Part shown: one piece after another, positions 9,701 to 16,051 of the stretch
Layout: each line of letters begins with the position of its first letter
Numbering within the stretch: position 1 is the first letter of the stretch
From: Companilactobacillus kimchiensis
GTDB taxonomy: Bacteria; Bacillota; Bacilli; Lactobacillales; Lactobacillaceae
DNA: 41,336 bases
NCBI RefSeq assembly: GCF_001438805.1
Contig: NZ_JQCF01000021.1
Span: forward strand, 1-41,336
Direction of reading: 5' to 3'
Program-made: the position numbers and the translations under genes
The notes under the pieces: generated by a model
Told to the model about the DNA's origin: nothing
The model's input: only the letters and a program-made list of their open reading frames with translations
Databases searched by the model: none

Positions 9701-10200
9701 GTTTAAAAGTTGGCAACGATTATTCACTCAAATCAACCATTAGAGATCCTTACAATAGAAGATCTGCACCTTATGAATTTAATTTGCATATTGTCGATAA
9801 ATATACCAAATTAAATGTCGATGATGCGGAATTTAAGGATATCGGTCCGTTGGATAAAGTTGATTCATATATTCATCGCCAAGGTTTGTGGAACGTATCA
9901 GTAACAGAAGTGGGAACTAAATGGGATTTAACAGCACAATCTGATGGTTTATCCAGTACTGATTATGAGGGCTATCATAAGGATCTAATCTTCATGGATG
10001 CTAATAAAGTAGTTCATAATTTACAAGGAGGTTCAGAAATTGCAAGTCAAGATGTACCAATTAAGAATCAAGATCAGACTACTAATTTAGCCAAGGATTG
10101 GTCTGATGACGAAGGAATCCTATTAGTTAATCAAAAACCTGATTTGTCCGGAGAATATCAAGGACAGATCAATTGGTTGCTCAAGGACGTTCCAGAATAG
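6727..10200 (+). CDS. Large secreted WxL-domain surface protein with N-terminal lectin-like domain
   Basis: A 1157-residue exported protein. A signal peptide (KK start, long hydrophobic run, probable cut after TVQA at about residue 30) is followed by an L-type-lectin-like region (about 40-260; AWIYNGDSDASGHVIDGFAF, SVAIEFDRI, TPSGIIGAAQ). Then comes a long middle of Ig-like beta-rich repeats (about 370-970). The C-terminal region carries two WxL-type motifs, KWDLTAQ (Trp about 1066) and INWLLKDVP (Trp about 1150). WxL domains bind the Gram-positive cell wall without covalent anchoring, and indeed no LPXTG sortase signal is present. GGGGGAG precedes the start with good spacing. A cre site lies just upstream. 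A role in adhesion to glycans is plausible but inferred. No other WxL-cluster gene is adjacent. Confidence 0.85.
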   Translation: MKKIKILIIGLLMIIIAVINGTIALTTVQAVPTKEEVYENAPKGLNLDDFMLVPSSYKYDSGTATIPSSGSKIYDNSKYPTDIIQLISKDSTRPTQIGSLWGNINTDGSGNRTYNYFDLSRKQEVSAWIYNGDSDASGHVIDGFAFVLQNDSLKDQAISRRKGIPVGGETLGVWGTNNSLGIQNSVAIEFDRIANQANTAAGNLDSNNYSTPSGIIGAAQSMSNKHISWNYPGLLNSYTGTDVMIHKRTPSSLTNNIYMSGYDGVSNRPGTTTDDPKDAWRHIKINYTPPAAGTTVGKLEYKFNDKYQDGTDKGINSQDRGSMDIDTSYFNAPDNKVYWGFTAATGSVGGGDKDKVTSGPADVAMVIEKMPAIVDLKSDVVLTDLNNNETSTITTPVETYDGDDLKFEYTLEYTGGISETGEVKTKMALPDSKYVDYAADSDGNIGAIIYTNADGSVTKQVPISASQLEDMVVTVPGATADDPPTEKTIKGLNLTIDTIKTLKNKVSVDIYGKAKSPANDKVAVTKVSSEHTAYQSDNYTGDVMSPAFTINNDALEITNTNDLDQTLTVNDEAFFQGTIKHSKDSIFDEANNLVATIQSYDQSGKPLKTYKDTTTVVKSGATQGNFDISAPLTGLAAGETYTFKVTFSDDSKRVSNTLIYTVKVEENKKLVITKKDFQKYVVVEKGNALALNVNLAYEDGKSNVDSTKIKTYLKIDDGEYTEAGVADEQNAKTIVFGRSIDTSTLTPGEHTLSVYANEQKENSNILEYTFKVVENGLTLTSAKEVINVKNNNPVTLNWNVAYNDEVDDGSQNVAMKVKQNTLQIKNEGDTEFRDFDIYINKPEANDPSFAKPVDNLSKTPSFELNPIRFQGGNSQMGLLKEGRNEIRFSVKSNGLTSNVVTVYVDVPHLTLQLASPTKDLYTTSVQGSILLDYSYDYLEDQEYLTDLTITPTQLLSSYELNGQSSEEIYAVKQDDINDKNFKSRVWLGEFSGLKVGNDYSLKSTIRDPYNRRSAPYEFNLHIVDKYTKLNVDDAEFKDIGPLDKVDSYIHRQGLWNVSVTEVGTKWDLTAQSDGLSSTDYEGYHKDLIFMDANKVVHNLQGGSEIASQDVPIKNQDQTTNLAKDWSDDEGILLVNQKPDLSGEYQGQINWLLKDVPE

Positions 10201-10420
10201 AATAATTGACTGTTCATTTAAAGAAAACAGTTGTACAGAAGCACTGATACAATAGGCTTTCTGACAAAAATAAGTTTAAAAATAATTATTTAAGTTTGTT
10301 TCTAAGAAACGTTCATAAATAAGGTGGTAAATATTCAGAAAAAATGTTCAACCTTACTGTCCGTAGAAGCTATTCTTTAATTTATTCTAAGATACTAATA
10401 AGTATTATTAGAGTTAAAAA

Positions 10421-10519
10421 ATGATGTTGACGAAATCGCTCAAATCCCTGATATGGCGGGTTGTAAAAGACTTTTTACCATGGTACTCTCATCTATGGAA
10501 AAGAAAAGAAAGACACTAA
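10421..10519 (+). CDS. Possible 32-residue cationic amphipathic peptide
   Basis: An ATG at 10421 opens a 32-codon frame ending in TAA at 10517-10519, 12 bases before the next small gene. The product is Lys/Arg- and Trp-rich with alternating hydrophobic residues (LKSLIWRVVKDFLPWYSHLW, then KRKERH). That pattern could form a membrane-active amphipathic helix. There is no leader or Gly-Gly site. The ribosome site is weak (AGAG). I do not recognise it. It may be a small peptide linked to the following two-helix membrane protein, or a chance frame. Confidence 0.35.
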   Translation: MMLTKSLKSLIWRVVKDFLPWYSHLWKRKERH

Positions 10520-10531
10520 GGGGTGGATGTT

Positions 10532-10717
10532 ATGACAACAAGAAACGTAAAATTCATGAAAGTAGCACTAATGGCGGTAGTGGCCATATTATTGATGATG
10601 TTATTTGTCTTGCAAAGCCGATACACCATTCCCGCAGTTGCTCTTGCAGCAATCGCATTAGCTGTCTACTCAGAAGATAGAATTTCAAAGAAACACACAT
10701 TCAAATATACTGTTTAA
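10532..10717 (+). CDS. Small membrane protein of 61 residues, function unknown
   Basis: A 61-residue protein with a short basic N-terminus (TTRNVKFMK), two adjacent hydrophobic segments (about 11-27 and 33-47) and a polar basic tail ending FKYTV. The start at 10532 is chosen because AAGGGG lies eight bases upstream; an in-frame GTG at 10523 overlaps that site. A terminator follows. The gene begins 12 bases after a tiny cationic peptide frame and may be co-transcribed with it. It matches no family I can name. Confidence 0.65.
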   Translation: MTTRNVKFMKVALMAVVAILLMMLFVLQSRYTIPAVALAAIALAVYSEDRISKKHTFKYTV

Positions 10718-10740
10718 TCAAACAGGTAAAATATATAAAG

Positions 10741-10768
10741 TAAGCTTCTTTTAGGGGGAGGCTTATTT
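10741..10768 (+). terminator. Terminator after the small membrane protein gene
   Basis: TAAGCTTC pairs with GAGGCTTA (G-U pairs included) across a loop of U and G, followed by nine T. Confidence 0.75.
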
Positions 10769-10792
10769 TTTTTTGCAATTTATTGAGATTAA

Positions 10793-10826
10793 AAAACCCA
10801 TCAATCATATTTCAGATAGATAGGGT
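10793..10826 (-). terminator. Terminator of the PNPOx-like gene
   Basis: On the minus strand AAACCCTATC pairs with GATGGGTTT (one bulged base) and is followed by a T-run. It lies just past the stop codon of the flavoprotein gene. Confidence 0.65.
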
Positions 10827-10837
10827 TTAGTAAAGTG

Positions 10838-11290
10838 TTAATTAAAATAAAGATCGATTTTCTCTTGACCAATTCCAGCATCGATGTGAACATTTTTGAG
10901 AATGATCTCATAAACAACTAAGGATGGTCCGATGGCATCCCAAGTTTTTTGATATCCAGGGACCAATTCTAAATATCTAGGCAGTAACTCCGACATGGTT
11001 TTGTCAGATGGAATGGCTTTGACACCCTTGGCGCGAATGAAAGGATTGTAGGGGGTCCCGTCCTGAGGAATGGTAATAAAAGCAACATCAGCCCCAGCTT
11101 GATAGAGCTTGAGTGAATTGGTTCCACGAACTGACGAAAAGTAGAGTTTGTTAGGTTCATTAGCGAACCAGACATAATTGATAATTCTAACGTCAGCTTG
11201 ATTATTTAGTGAGGTACTGATGGCCATTTTATCGGCTGTACCATAGATTTTTTGCAGTAATTGTATGGAGTGAGTATCTGATTGATTCAT
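10838..11290 (-). CDS. Pyridoxamine 5'-phosphate oxidase-like flavoprotein
   Basis: A 150-residue single-domain protein resembling the FMN-binding split-barrel (PNPOx-like) fold. The N-terminal helix is followed by MAISTSLNNQADVRIINYVW, LYFSSVRGTNSLKLYQAGADVAF and NPFIRAKG, the strands and turn that hold the flavin phosphate in this fold. Small members of this group are mostly uncharacterised flavin reductase-like proteins, and true vitamin B6 oxidase activity should not be assumed. A GGAGG site precedes the start. It is a single-gene unit with its own terminator, lying just downstream (minus strand) of the HxlR gene. Confidence 0.8.
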   Translation of the reverse strand: MNQSDTHSIQLLQKIYGTADKMAISTSLNNQADVRIINYVWFANEPNKLYFSSVRGTNSLKLYQAGADVAFITIPQDGTPYNPFIRAKGVKAIPSDKTMSELLPRYLELVPGYQKTWDAIGPSLVVYEIILKNVHIDAGIGQEKIDLYFN

Positions 11291-11358
11291 AAAAAAACCT
11301 CCAGTTTATTTGATAATAATATTATACAGCAGGTTTACATCTGTTATTTAGAGAATAA

Positions 11359-11390
11359 AAAAAGTCGAATTCGAAAGAATTCGACTTTTT
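11359..11390 (-). terminator. Strong terminator overlapping the hxlR stop codon
   Basis: A perfect 14-base-pair stem (arms AAAAAGTCGAATTC and GAATTCGACTTTTT) closed by a GAAA tetraloop. The stem begins within the stop codon of the HxlR gene. Because it ends in T-runs on both strands it could also work in the other direction. Confidence 0.85.
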
Positions 11391-11778
11391 AATCTGCATA
11401 AGGTAAAGCATCGTTTTCAACATCCTCTTTATTTAAAAGAATAATGTTTTCGCCTTGATTCTTACGCATTTCGATATCATTTTCACCCCAGACACAGAGT
11501 GCTTCCAAAATTTTATTTAGTGAATGGCCGTATTCAGTTAATGAATATTCAACCTTAGGCGGAATCTGATTGTAAACTTTACGGTCAACAATCCCGTCAT
11601 CTTCCAATTCACGTAGTTGTTGAGTTAACATTTTTTGAGTGATATTGGGAATAGCACGGCGCAATTGACCAGTACGTAACTTACCATGTTTTAAATGACA
11701 GAGAATTATTGGTTTCCATTTACCACCGATAATTCTCATTGTGTTCTCAACACCAATGTTATAAATTGCTTGTTTCAT
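11389..11778 (-). CDS. HxlR-family transcriptional regulator
   Basis: A 129-residue winged-helix regulator. The family pattern is clear: GGKWKPIILCHLKHGKLRTG for the first helices, NITQKMLTQQLRELEDDGIV for the recognition helix, and PPKVEYSLTEYG for the wing. Cys27 in ILCHL and a second Cys near 95 (EALCVWGEN) could serve redox or electrophile sensing as in YodB-type members; this is inference. It follows the MFS exporter gene by 54 bases on the same strand and is probably co-transcribed. Paired GTAC-containing sites before the exporter are its likely target. Between the two genes AGTATAATTAATACT may form a further site or a local promoter. Confidence 0.88.
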   Translation of the reverse strand: MKQAIYNIGVENTMRIIGGKWKPIILCHLKHGKLRTGQLRRAIPNITQKMLTQQLRELEDDGIVDRKVYNQIPPKVEYSLTEYGHSLNKILEALCVWGENDIEMRKNQGENIILLNKEDVENDALPYAD

Positions 11779-11832
11779 AACGTGCCATCCTCTCTGTACA
11801 AGTATTAATTATACTAACATCACTAATCGTCC

Positions 11833-13041
11833 TTAGCAATTTTCTAAGTCTAAATCTTTAGATTCAATAGTTGAATCTTCCAATTTCATTAAGACAACGA
11901 TCAAGACGATACTAACTAGCAACATGATAATTCCAATCCATGGAGTATTCAATAATTGACCATGAGCGACAGCTTGACCACCAGCAGTTGAACCGAGGGT
12001 AATTCCGACGTTGAAGGCTGAGATGTTTAATGCTGATGCCAAAGGAACTTCATTTGGTGTATATTTTTCAGCTAATTGTACGATATAAAGTTGTAAACCA
12101 GGAACATTCATGAAAGCAAATAGTCCTAATAATAAAACAGCCATTAGTCCCATAAAGTGCATATTAATAGCTAATCTGATGACAATTAAGGCAACGCCTA
12201 AACCGACAAACATTTTTAATAAAGCACTTAAAGGACGTTTATTGGCCCATTTGCCACCAAGTGTATTACCAATAGCGACAGCCACACCGTAGAAAATCAA
12301 AATAACAACGATAGCACCTTCAGACCAACCCATATTTTTATTCAAAACAGTTGTTAGATAAGTGTAGATAGGGAAAGTTGCTCCATATCCTAAAGCAGTA
12401 ATTAGTAAGATTAAAAGTAATTGTGGTTGTTTCAAGATTTTCCAGATTCCCAAAGCACTAGTTGGTTTTGGTAATGGTAATTTATTTGGTACCAGAATGA
12501 TATTAGTGATCAATCCGACTAATCCTAAAGCAACTAGGAAGAAGAATGATAATCTCCAACCAAAGGTGTTACCGATAAAAGTTCCAATTGGAACCCCAGT
12601 GATGGTAGCAACTGTCAAACCAGTAAACATTACGGCAATAGCAGAAGCACGTTTGTTAGGAGCAACTACGTCAGCCGCAATCAGTGAGGCAATTGTCATG
12701 AAAATACCATGTGATAAAGCGGCAATGACACGCCCAGCTAATAGGACAGCAAAACTAGGTGCCAAAGCTGATAAAGTATTTCCAATTACAAAACTAATCA
12801 TGATGCCAATTAGTAATTTTTTACGATCCCAACGATTAGTTAATAAAGCTAAAACGGGGGCACCGATCATAACCCCTAAAGCATAGATAGATACGGTTAA
12901 TCCTCCTTGTGAAAGAGAAATACCAAATGTTTTAGTTAATAGTGGCATAATTCCGACACTGATAAATTCAGTTGATCCAATGGCAAAGGCACTAATAGCT
13001 AGTGACAAAAGGATCCAAGTTGATGATACTTTCTTGTTCAT
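11833..13041 (-). CDS. MFS drug/metabolite exporter (DHA1 type)
   Basis: A 12-helix major facilitator of 402 residues. GSTEFISVGIMPLLTKTFGI in helix 1 and the loop GAPVLALLTNRWDRKKLL between helices 2 and 3 are typical of the DHA1 group (AraJ/YdhP-like exporters of sugars, nucleosides or drugs). The start is the ATG at 13041, preceded by AAGGGGTG. The earlier in-frame ATG at 13083 lies inside the predicted -10 box and is unlikely. The gene is followed by an HxlR regulator. Its substrate is unknown; the pairing suggests inducible efflux of a toxic small molecule. Confidence 0.88.
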   Translation of the reverse strand: MNKKVSSTWILLSLAISAFAIGSTEFISVGIMPLLTKTFGISLSQGGLTVSIYALGVMIGAPVLALLTNRWDRKKLLIGIMISFVIGNTLSALAPSFAVLLAGRVIAALSHGIFMTIASLIAADVVAPNKRASAIAVMFTGLTVATITGVPIGTFIGNTFGWRLSFFFLVALGLVGLITNIILVPNKLPLPKPTSALGIWKILKQPQLLLILLITALGYGATFPIYTYLTTVLNKNMGWSEGAIVVILIFYGVAVAIGNTLGGKWANKRPLSALLKMFVGLGVALIVIRLAINMHFMGLMAVLLLGLFAFMNVPGLQLYIVQLAEKYTPNEVPLASALNISAFNVGITLGSTAGGQAVAHGQLLNTPWIGIIMLLVSIVLIVVLMKLEDSTIESKDLDLENC

Positions 13042-13081
13042 AATATTTTCACCCCTTAGGTTATTTTTAAGCATGTGTATC

Positions 13082-13109
13082 ATTATATTGTGTTGGGATA
13101 ATTAAACAA
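13082..13109 (-). promoter_or_regulatory. Promoter of the exporter/HxlR operon
   Basis: On the minus strand TTGTTT (13109-13104) and TATAAT (13087-13082) are spaced by 16 bases. The proposed HxlR sites begin five bases upstream of the -35 box. Confidence 0.65.
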
Positions 13110-13113
13110 TTAC

Positions 13114-13146
13114 GTACTTTAAAGTGCAGTAGGGACTAAAAAGTAC
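13114..13146. promoter_or_regulatory. Paired GTAC sites, likely HxlR-type operator
   Basis: GTACTTTAAAGTGC (13114-13127) is a 14-base palindrome with one mismatch. Beside it ACTAAAAAGTAC (13135-13146) repeats the GTACTTT half, placed about two helical turns away. HxlR-family operators commonly contain GTAC half-sites. The position just upstream of -35 fits activation, or repression by looping or overlap. Confidence 0.5.
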
Positions 13147-13177
13147 CTATAAGATTAAATTAAGCTTTTACTGAAGA

Positions 13178-13728
13178 TTGGTTAAAGCGAGAGTATTATT
13201 ATGTTGCCGCCTTCCACAAAAATTGAAATTCGGCTGGAACGTAGTGGGCACGACTTGGAGCCAACGAAAATCACGTTGTCTTCAAGCTCGGCCTTGTTCT
13301 AAGTGGGTTCCCCACTAAGAACAACTTCACTACTGAGCCGATTTCAATTTTTGTTCCAGGCTAGTGTTTTCTTTACTATCTATTAATATTTAAATTAAAT
13401 GATTTGAATATAATCTAAAATGGCTAATTCAATGTTCATAGTTATTATTCAGGTTTGAATATTAGATATACTATATCTGCAAAAAATAAACCATACACAT
13501 TATGTTTCATTAACAAAATAATCAAAGTAATGTTTAGTCTGGAGTAAAAATCGGGAATAGGCTCAGCCATGAAATTATCCTTAGTCAGCCGATTTATGCT
13601 GGCTTAGGATAAGACCGAGCTTGAAGACTTTTGGTACAAAAGGCTCCAAGTCGTGTCCATGGCGTTCCAGCCTATTCCCGATTTTTGCGGAAGACGGGAA
13701 GTTAAGTACACTCTCGCTTTAACCAAGC
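13178..13728. repeat. Composite intergenic repeat, unit A (two convergent structured arms)
   Basis: The terminal inverted repeat is perfect over 17 bases: TTGGTTAAAGCGAGAGT (13178-13194) against 13710-13726. The plus arm (about 13178-13370) contains an outer helix (AAAAATTGAAATTCGGC near 13217 with GCCGATTTCAATTTTTG near 13337). Two inner hairpins follow: CGACTTGGAGCCAACG with CGTTGTCTTCAAGCTCGG, and TTGTTCTAAGTGGG with CCCACTAAGAACAA. The minus arm (about 13533-13728) has the same plan with different stem sequences. The central 160 bases are A/T-rich; I see no clear terminator there, unlike units C, E and F. It lies between the divergent exporter and importer operons. An apparent frame at 13653-13832 runs through the minus arm and is not a gene. 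Confidence 0.8.
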
Positions 13729-13767
13729 ATCAGAAAGAATTAAAATTAAATATTTCTAATGAAATTA

Positions 13768-13796
13768 TTGACATACTAATTTTAAAATGTTTTACT
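13768..13796 (+). promoter_or_regulatory. Promoter of the leader/ABC importer operon
   Basis: A perfect TTGACA (13768-13773), 17 bases, then TTTACT (13791-13796). The transcript would start near 13803, about 30 bases before the leader peptide. Confidence 0.7.
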
Positions 13797-13832
13797 AATT
13801 ATTGTAAATTGAAAACGAGGGGAACATTTATT

Positions 13833-13904
13833 ATGAAAATACAAAATAATAATCTGAACTCACATTTAAATAATCAATTTGCCTTTAGCTTTTTCTTTAG
13901 ATAG
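13833..13904 (+). CDS. Phenylalanine-rich leader peptide (23 residues)
   Basis: An ATG at 13833 with CGAGGGG about 12 bases upstream opens a 23-codon frame ending in FAFSFFFR and TAG (13902-13904). Five of the last eight residues are Phe (codons at 13878, 13884, 13890, 13893 and 13896). This is the pattern of amino-acid biosynthesis and transport leader peptides such as the enterobacterial pheA leader. The stop codon lies immediately before the first hairpin arm (13905). The peptide is presumably not functional itself; its translation would report charged tRNA-Phe supply. No T-box sequence (the TGGNACCGCG element) is seen in the leader. Confidence 0.7.
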   Translation: MKIQNNNLNSHLNNQFAFSFFFR

Positions 13905-14084
13905 CGTTTGTATCCAACCAGGATACGAACGCGTACGTGTTCGTATCTATTGATTGGCTAAAGCTTTTAAGCATGTCTTTTGAAGCCAGATAGATACAGG
14001 GTTGAATCTATCTGGAGAAAATATTTGGGCCCAAATATAAAACCAGTTAGATTCGTATCCGAATCTAGCTGGCTTTTTTTATAC
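13878..14084 (+). promoter_or_regulatory. Transcription attenuator with alternative hairpins before the ABC importer
   Basis: Segments that exclude one another are readable. Segment 1 (CGTTTGTATCC, 13905-13915) pairs with segment 2 (GGATACGAACG, 13921-13931). Segment 2 also pairs with segment 3 (GTTCGTATC, 13939-13947). Segment 4 (GTATCTAT...TGGCT, 13943-13959) pairs with segment 5 (AGCCAGATAGATAC, from 13985). Segment 5 (CCAGATAGAT) also pairs with segment 6 (ATCTATCTGG, 14006-14015). Segment 6, extended to GAATCTATCTGG, pairs 11 of 12 with segment 7 (CCAGTTAGATTC, 14043-14054). Segment 7 pairs with segment 8 (CGAATCTAGCTGG) to form the terminator followed by seven T. A ribosome held at the first Phe codons leaves 1:2 free, so 4:5 and 6:7 form and the operon is read. 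A ribosome at the stop codon covers 1, so 2:3, 5:6 and the terminator form. Confidence 0.7.
14021..14038. repeat. Perfect 18-base palindrome inside the attenuator
   Basis: ATATTTGGGCCCAAATAT lies between the antiterminator halves (segments 6 and 7). As RNA it would form a 7-base-pair hairpin closing the antiterminator loop. As DNA it is a perfect dyad that could also bind a protein. Confidence 0.6.
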
Positions 14085-14103
14085 ATTTGGGAGGATGAAT
14101 TTT

Positions 14104-15075
14104 ATGAAAAAATCTTTAATTACATTAGTAACAGTTGCAATGGCAGCTATGGTTTTAGGGGGATGTTCAAATAAAGCTTCAGCTGCAAGCAAGAAAACTT
14201 TGAACATCGGTATTTTACAAATCGTACCGCACGGTTCACTGGATGCAGCTAGAAAAGGTTTCAAATCAGAACTTACAAAAGAAGTTAAACAACATGATAA
14301 ATCGATTACGGTTAATTATAATTACCAAAATTCCCAAGGTGATCAAGCAAATTTGAATTCAATGGCACAACAATTAACTCAAAAGAAGAGCGATTTAATT
14401 TTGGGAATTGCTACACCATCGGCACAAGCCTTAGCCAAGAAAACTAAAACAACACCAATCGTTGTTACAGCGGTAACTAATTTAAAGAGTGCTGGTTTGG
14501 TTAAAAGTGATGAAAAACCAGGGACTAACGTTACTGGTGCCAAAGATTTAGGACCGGTTGATAAACAAGTTAAATTATTAACGACTATGACTAAAAATAA
14601 CAAACCAATTGGTGTTTTATATAATTCATCCGAAGAAAATTCAACATTACAAATCAAGATGGTTAAAAAATACGCTAAGAATCACAATCTTAAATTAAAT
14701 ATCGTCAGCGTAACAAGTACCAATGATGTGGCTAGTGCTGTTTCAGGAATGGCTGATAAAGTTTCCGGAATCTATATTCCTACTGATAACTTGATGGCAA
14801 GTTCGATGAAAACCATTGGTCAAAAAGCCCGTGCGGCTAAATTACCTGTCGTAACTGGTTCAATCGAAATGGCCGAAGATGGTGGGACAGCAACTTATGG
14901 AATTAACTACAACGATCTTGGTAAACAAGCTGCTAAGATGGCTTACAAAATTTTGATCAACAAGAAGAAGCCTCAAGATATGCCAGTGGAAACATCACAT
15001 ACTTTAAGACTTTATGTTAACAAGGCTAATGCCAAATCAATTGGCGTTAACCCAGATCAAATTAAGAAACCATAA
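14104..15075 (+). CDS. ABC importer substrate-binding lipoprotein (TrpX-like)
   Basis: A 323-residue lipoprotein. The N-terminus MKKSLITLVTVAMAAMVLGG is followed by Cys, a lipobox, so the mature protein is anchored to the outer face of the membrane. The rest matches the ABC_sub_bind family (LNIGILQIVPHGSLDAARKG, YNYQNSQGDQANLNSMAQQL, GVLYNSSEENS, GGTATYGINYNDLGKQAA), whose streptococcal member TrpX serves tryptophan uptake. Start 14104 is chosen because GGGAGG (about 14089-14094) lies nine bases upstream; the in-frame ATG at 14095 touches that site. It is the first gene of a three-gene importer behind a Phe-rich attenuator, so phenylalanine or aromatic amino acids generally are the likely cargo (inference). 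Confidence 0.88.
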   Translation: MKKSLITLVTVAMAAMVLGGCSNKASAASKKTLNIGILQIVPHGSLDAARKGFKSELTKEVKQHDKSITVNYNYQNSQGDQANLNSMAQQLTQKKSDLILGIATPSAQALAKKTKTTPIVVTAVTNLKSAGLVKSDEKPGTNVTGAKDLGPVDKQVKLLTTMTKNNKPIGVLYNSSEENSTLQIKMVKKYAKNHNLKLNIVSVTSTNDVASAVSGMADKVSGIYIPTDNLMASSMKTIGQKARAAKLPVVTGSIEMAEDGGTATYGINYNDLGKQAAKMAYKILINKKKPQDMPVETSHTLRLYVNKANAKSIGVNPDQIKKP

Positions 15076-15100
15076 TTAGAATTTTTTTGGAGGTAGCAAT

Positions 15101-16051
15101 ATGCTTATATCTAGTCTTGGACAAGGATTGTTGTGGGCACCACTAGCAATCGGTGTTTTCATCACATTTAGAATTTTGAATATTCCTGATTTAACAACGG
15201 AAGGAAGTTTTCCCTTTGGGGCAGCTGTAGCGGTTAGTTTAATGCTCAAAGGTCAATCAGCAATTGTGGTTAGTTTAGCCGGTTTCATCGCTGGTTGTTT
15301 GGCAGGGTTGGTTACCGGAATTTTGGATACAAAGTTACATATTCCATCATTATTGGCTGGAATTTTAACAATGACTGGTTTGTATTCAATCAATATGCAC
15401 ATCATGGGCAAATCCAACGTACCATTATTGAATGAAAAAGTTTTGACCGAATATTTACCAGTTGGTTGGAGTTTAGATATTCAAACAATTGTCTTAGGCG
15501 TGATTGTGACCGGAATTGTCGTGACGTTACTTTATCTGATGTTCAAAACTAGATTAGGACTTTCTTTAATGGCAACTGGTAACAACAAAGATATGTCAGC
15601 CGCTAATGGTATCAATACTGATGGCATGATCATCTTTGGTTATATGATTTCTAATGGATTCATTGCCTTATCTGGAGCTTTGATTGCTCAAAGTAATGGC
15701 TATGCTGATATTGGAATGGGAATCGGAACCATTGTTATTGGCTTAGCATCAGTCCTTGTTGGAGAGATTTTCCTCCGTGGGCATAATATTTTGACCAGAT
15801 TAATTGCCATGATTGTTGGAGCAATCGTGTACCGTTTATTATTGACGGTTGCAATGGAATTAGGTTTCCCACCCGATGATTTAAAAATTCTCTCAGCTGT
15901 TATTTTGGTAATTGTGATCTGTGTACCAATTATTCAAAACCGCATTAGAACAAAACGTCAATTGAAGAAATATCTAGAGCAAATGGAGGACAATGATGAT
16001 GAAGGTATTACAGGTGAAACATCTACAGAAAGTATTCTTTCCCGGGACTGA
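15101..16051 (+). CDS. ABC importer permease (TrpY-like)
   Basis: A 316-residue integral membrane protein of the BPD_transp_2 (branched-chain/sugar-type) permease group, with about eight or nine hydrophobic segments. The motifs LNIPDLTTEGSFPFGAAVAV near the N-terminus and MSAANGINTDGMIIFGYMIS in the middle are conserved in this group. A GGAGG site precedes the start. It begins 25 bases after the binding-protein gene, and its last 50-60 bases overlap the ATPase gene in another frame, a sign of translational coupling. The C-terminal tail is acidic and probably cytoplasmic. Confidence 0.88.
   Translation: MLISSLGQGLLWAPLAIGVFITFRILNIPDLTTEGSFPFGAAVAVSLMLKGQSAIVVSLAGFIAGCLAGLVTGILDTKLHIPSLLAGILTMTGLYSINMHIMGKSNVPLLNEKVLTEYLPVGWSLDIQTIVLGVIVTGIVVTLLYLMFKTRLGLSLMATGNNKDMSAANGINTDGMIIFGYMISNGFIALSGALIAQSNGYADIGMGIGTIVIGLASVLVGEIFLRGHNILTRLIAMIVGAIVYRLLLTVAMELGFPPDDLKILSAVILVIVICVPIIQNRIRTKRQLKKYLEQMEDNDDEGITGETSTESILSRD

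Noticed and set aside
10453-10680. 75-codon frame overlapping the small membrane protein
   Set aside because: Its composition looks like an out-of-frame reading, and the overlapping frame has the ribosome site and clear hydrophobic segments.
13653-13832. Open frame running into the Phe leader peptide
   Set aside because: It crosses the repeat arm, the promoter and the transcription start; only the last 23 codons have a ribosome site and an initiation codon within the transcript.
13797-14080. T-box riboswitch before the aromatic-type importer
   Set aside because: No TGGNACCGCG T-box element or specifier-loop layout was found; the Phe leader peptide explains the region better.
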